From assembly GCF_030711405.1 (NCBI RefSeq), contig NZ_JAULSI010000004.1, positions 45,610 to 109,609 on the forward strand: DNA of 64,000 nucleotides. Reading direction: 5' to 3'. The first letter of the stretch is position 1, and each line of letters begins with the position of its first letter. The notes below the pieces were generated by a model. The model searched no databases, was not told where the DNA came from, and worked only from the letters and a program-made list of their open reading frames with translations. The position numbers were made by a program, and so were the translations under genes. Source of the stretch: Massilia brevitalea. Its GTDB lineage: Bacteria > Pseudomonadota > Gammaproteobacteria > Burkholderiales > Burkholderiaceae_D. Below, one piece after another: positions 63,980 to 64,000 of the stretch.

Positions 63980-64000
63980 CCCCGGGCAGACCGCCCGCCC

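Overview
The window is high-GC DNA from a betaproteobacterium, most likely Oxalobacteraceae (Massilia/Telluria/Duganella type). This rests on gene order and character: rseP-bamA-skp-lpxD-fabZ-lpxA-lpxB-rnhB-trmH, smpB/ratA-ratB, guaB-guaA, ppsR/ppsA, a PEP-CTERM surface protein, and many small GTAG-headed palindromes between genes. The genus is an inference; no rRNA or tRNA gene is present to confirm it.

Layout. 1-9.7 kb: an envelope-biogenesis operon (RseP, BamA, Skp, lipid A acyltransferases, FabZ, LpxB) running into rnhB and a SpoU methyltransferase. 9.7-18 kb: a REC-EAL c-di-GMP phosphodiesterase, a DUF6151 protein, and two FdhF/YdeP-type molybdoenzymes either side of a metallophosphoesterase. 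17.7-21.3 kb: divergent ppsR and ppsA. 21.4-22.6 kb: a two-gene cassette (membrane protein plus PD-(D/E)XK nuclease-like protein) between two terminators. 22.6-25.7 kb: NfeD, an SPFH protein, an SDR and a membrane protein. 26-29.8 kb: a TonB siderophore receptor divergent from a PepSY protein, with two Fur-box-like sites between. 29.8-35.4 kb: a signal peptidase I, a histidine kinase, a Cache-like/GGDEF cyclase and an MFS pump. 35.5-45.3 kb: smpB, ratAB, two tandem membrane GGDEF genes (the first frameshifted), a PEP-CTERM gene with a near-consensus sigma-54 promoter, guaB, guaA and an LprI-like protein. 45.5-52.8 kb: an MFS pump, an FtsZ paralogue without the usual C-terminal peptide, eutBC (eutB frameshifted), and an ArsR-SRPBCC-GST-VOC operon with a perfect operator at the ArsR start.

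52.8-63.6 kb looks like a defence island. A translationally coupled minus-strand operon encodes an unrecognised 461-residue protein, a two-HKD phospholipase-D-fold nuclease and a SNF2 translocase, preceded by a decayed gene. Next come a Cas4-like/DUF2779 nuclease, a frameshifted hydrolase, and a two-gene operon ending in a WYL regulator. A shared 15-bp motif lies just upstream of both the DUF2779 nuclease and the WYL operon. I could not match the operon to a named defence system; it is the best candidate here for something undescribed.

Two cautions. Three genes are broken by single-base indels, all in or beside G/C runs, and an 11-G run lies at the right edge, so assembly error is a real alternative to pseudogenisation. 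Start codons were chosen by eye from ribosome-binding sites and family length.
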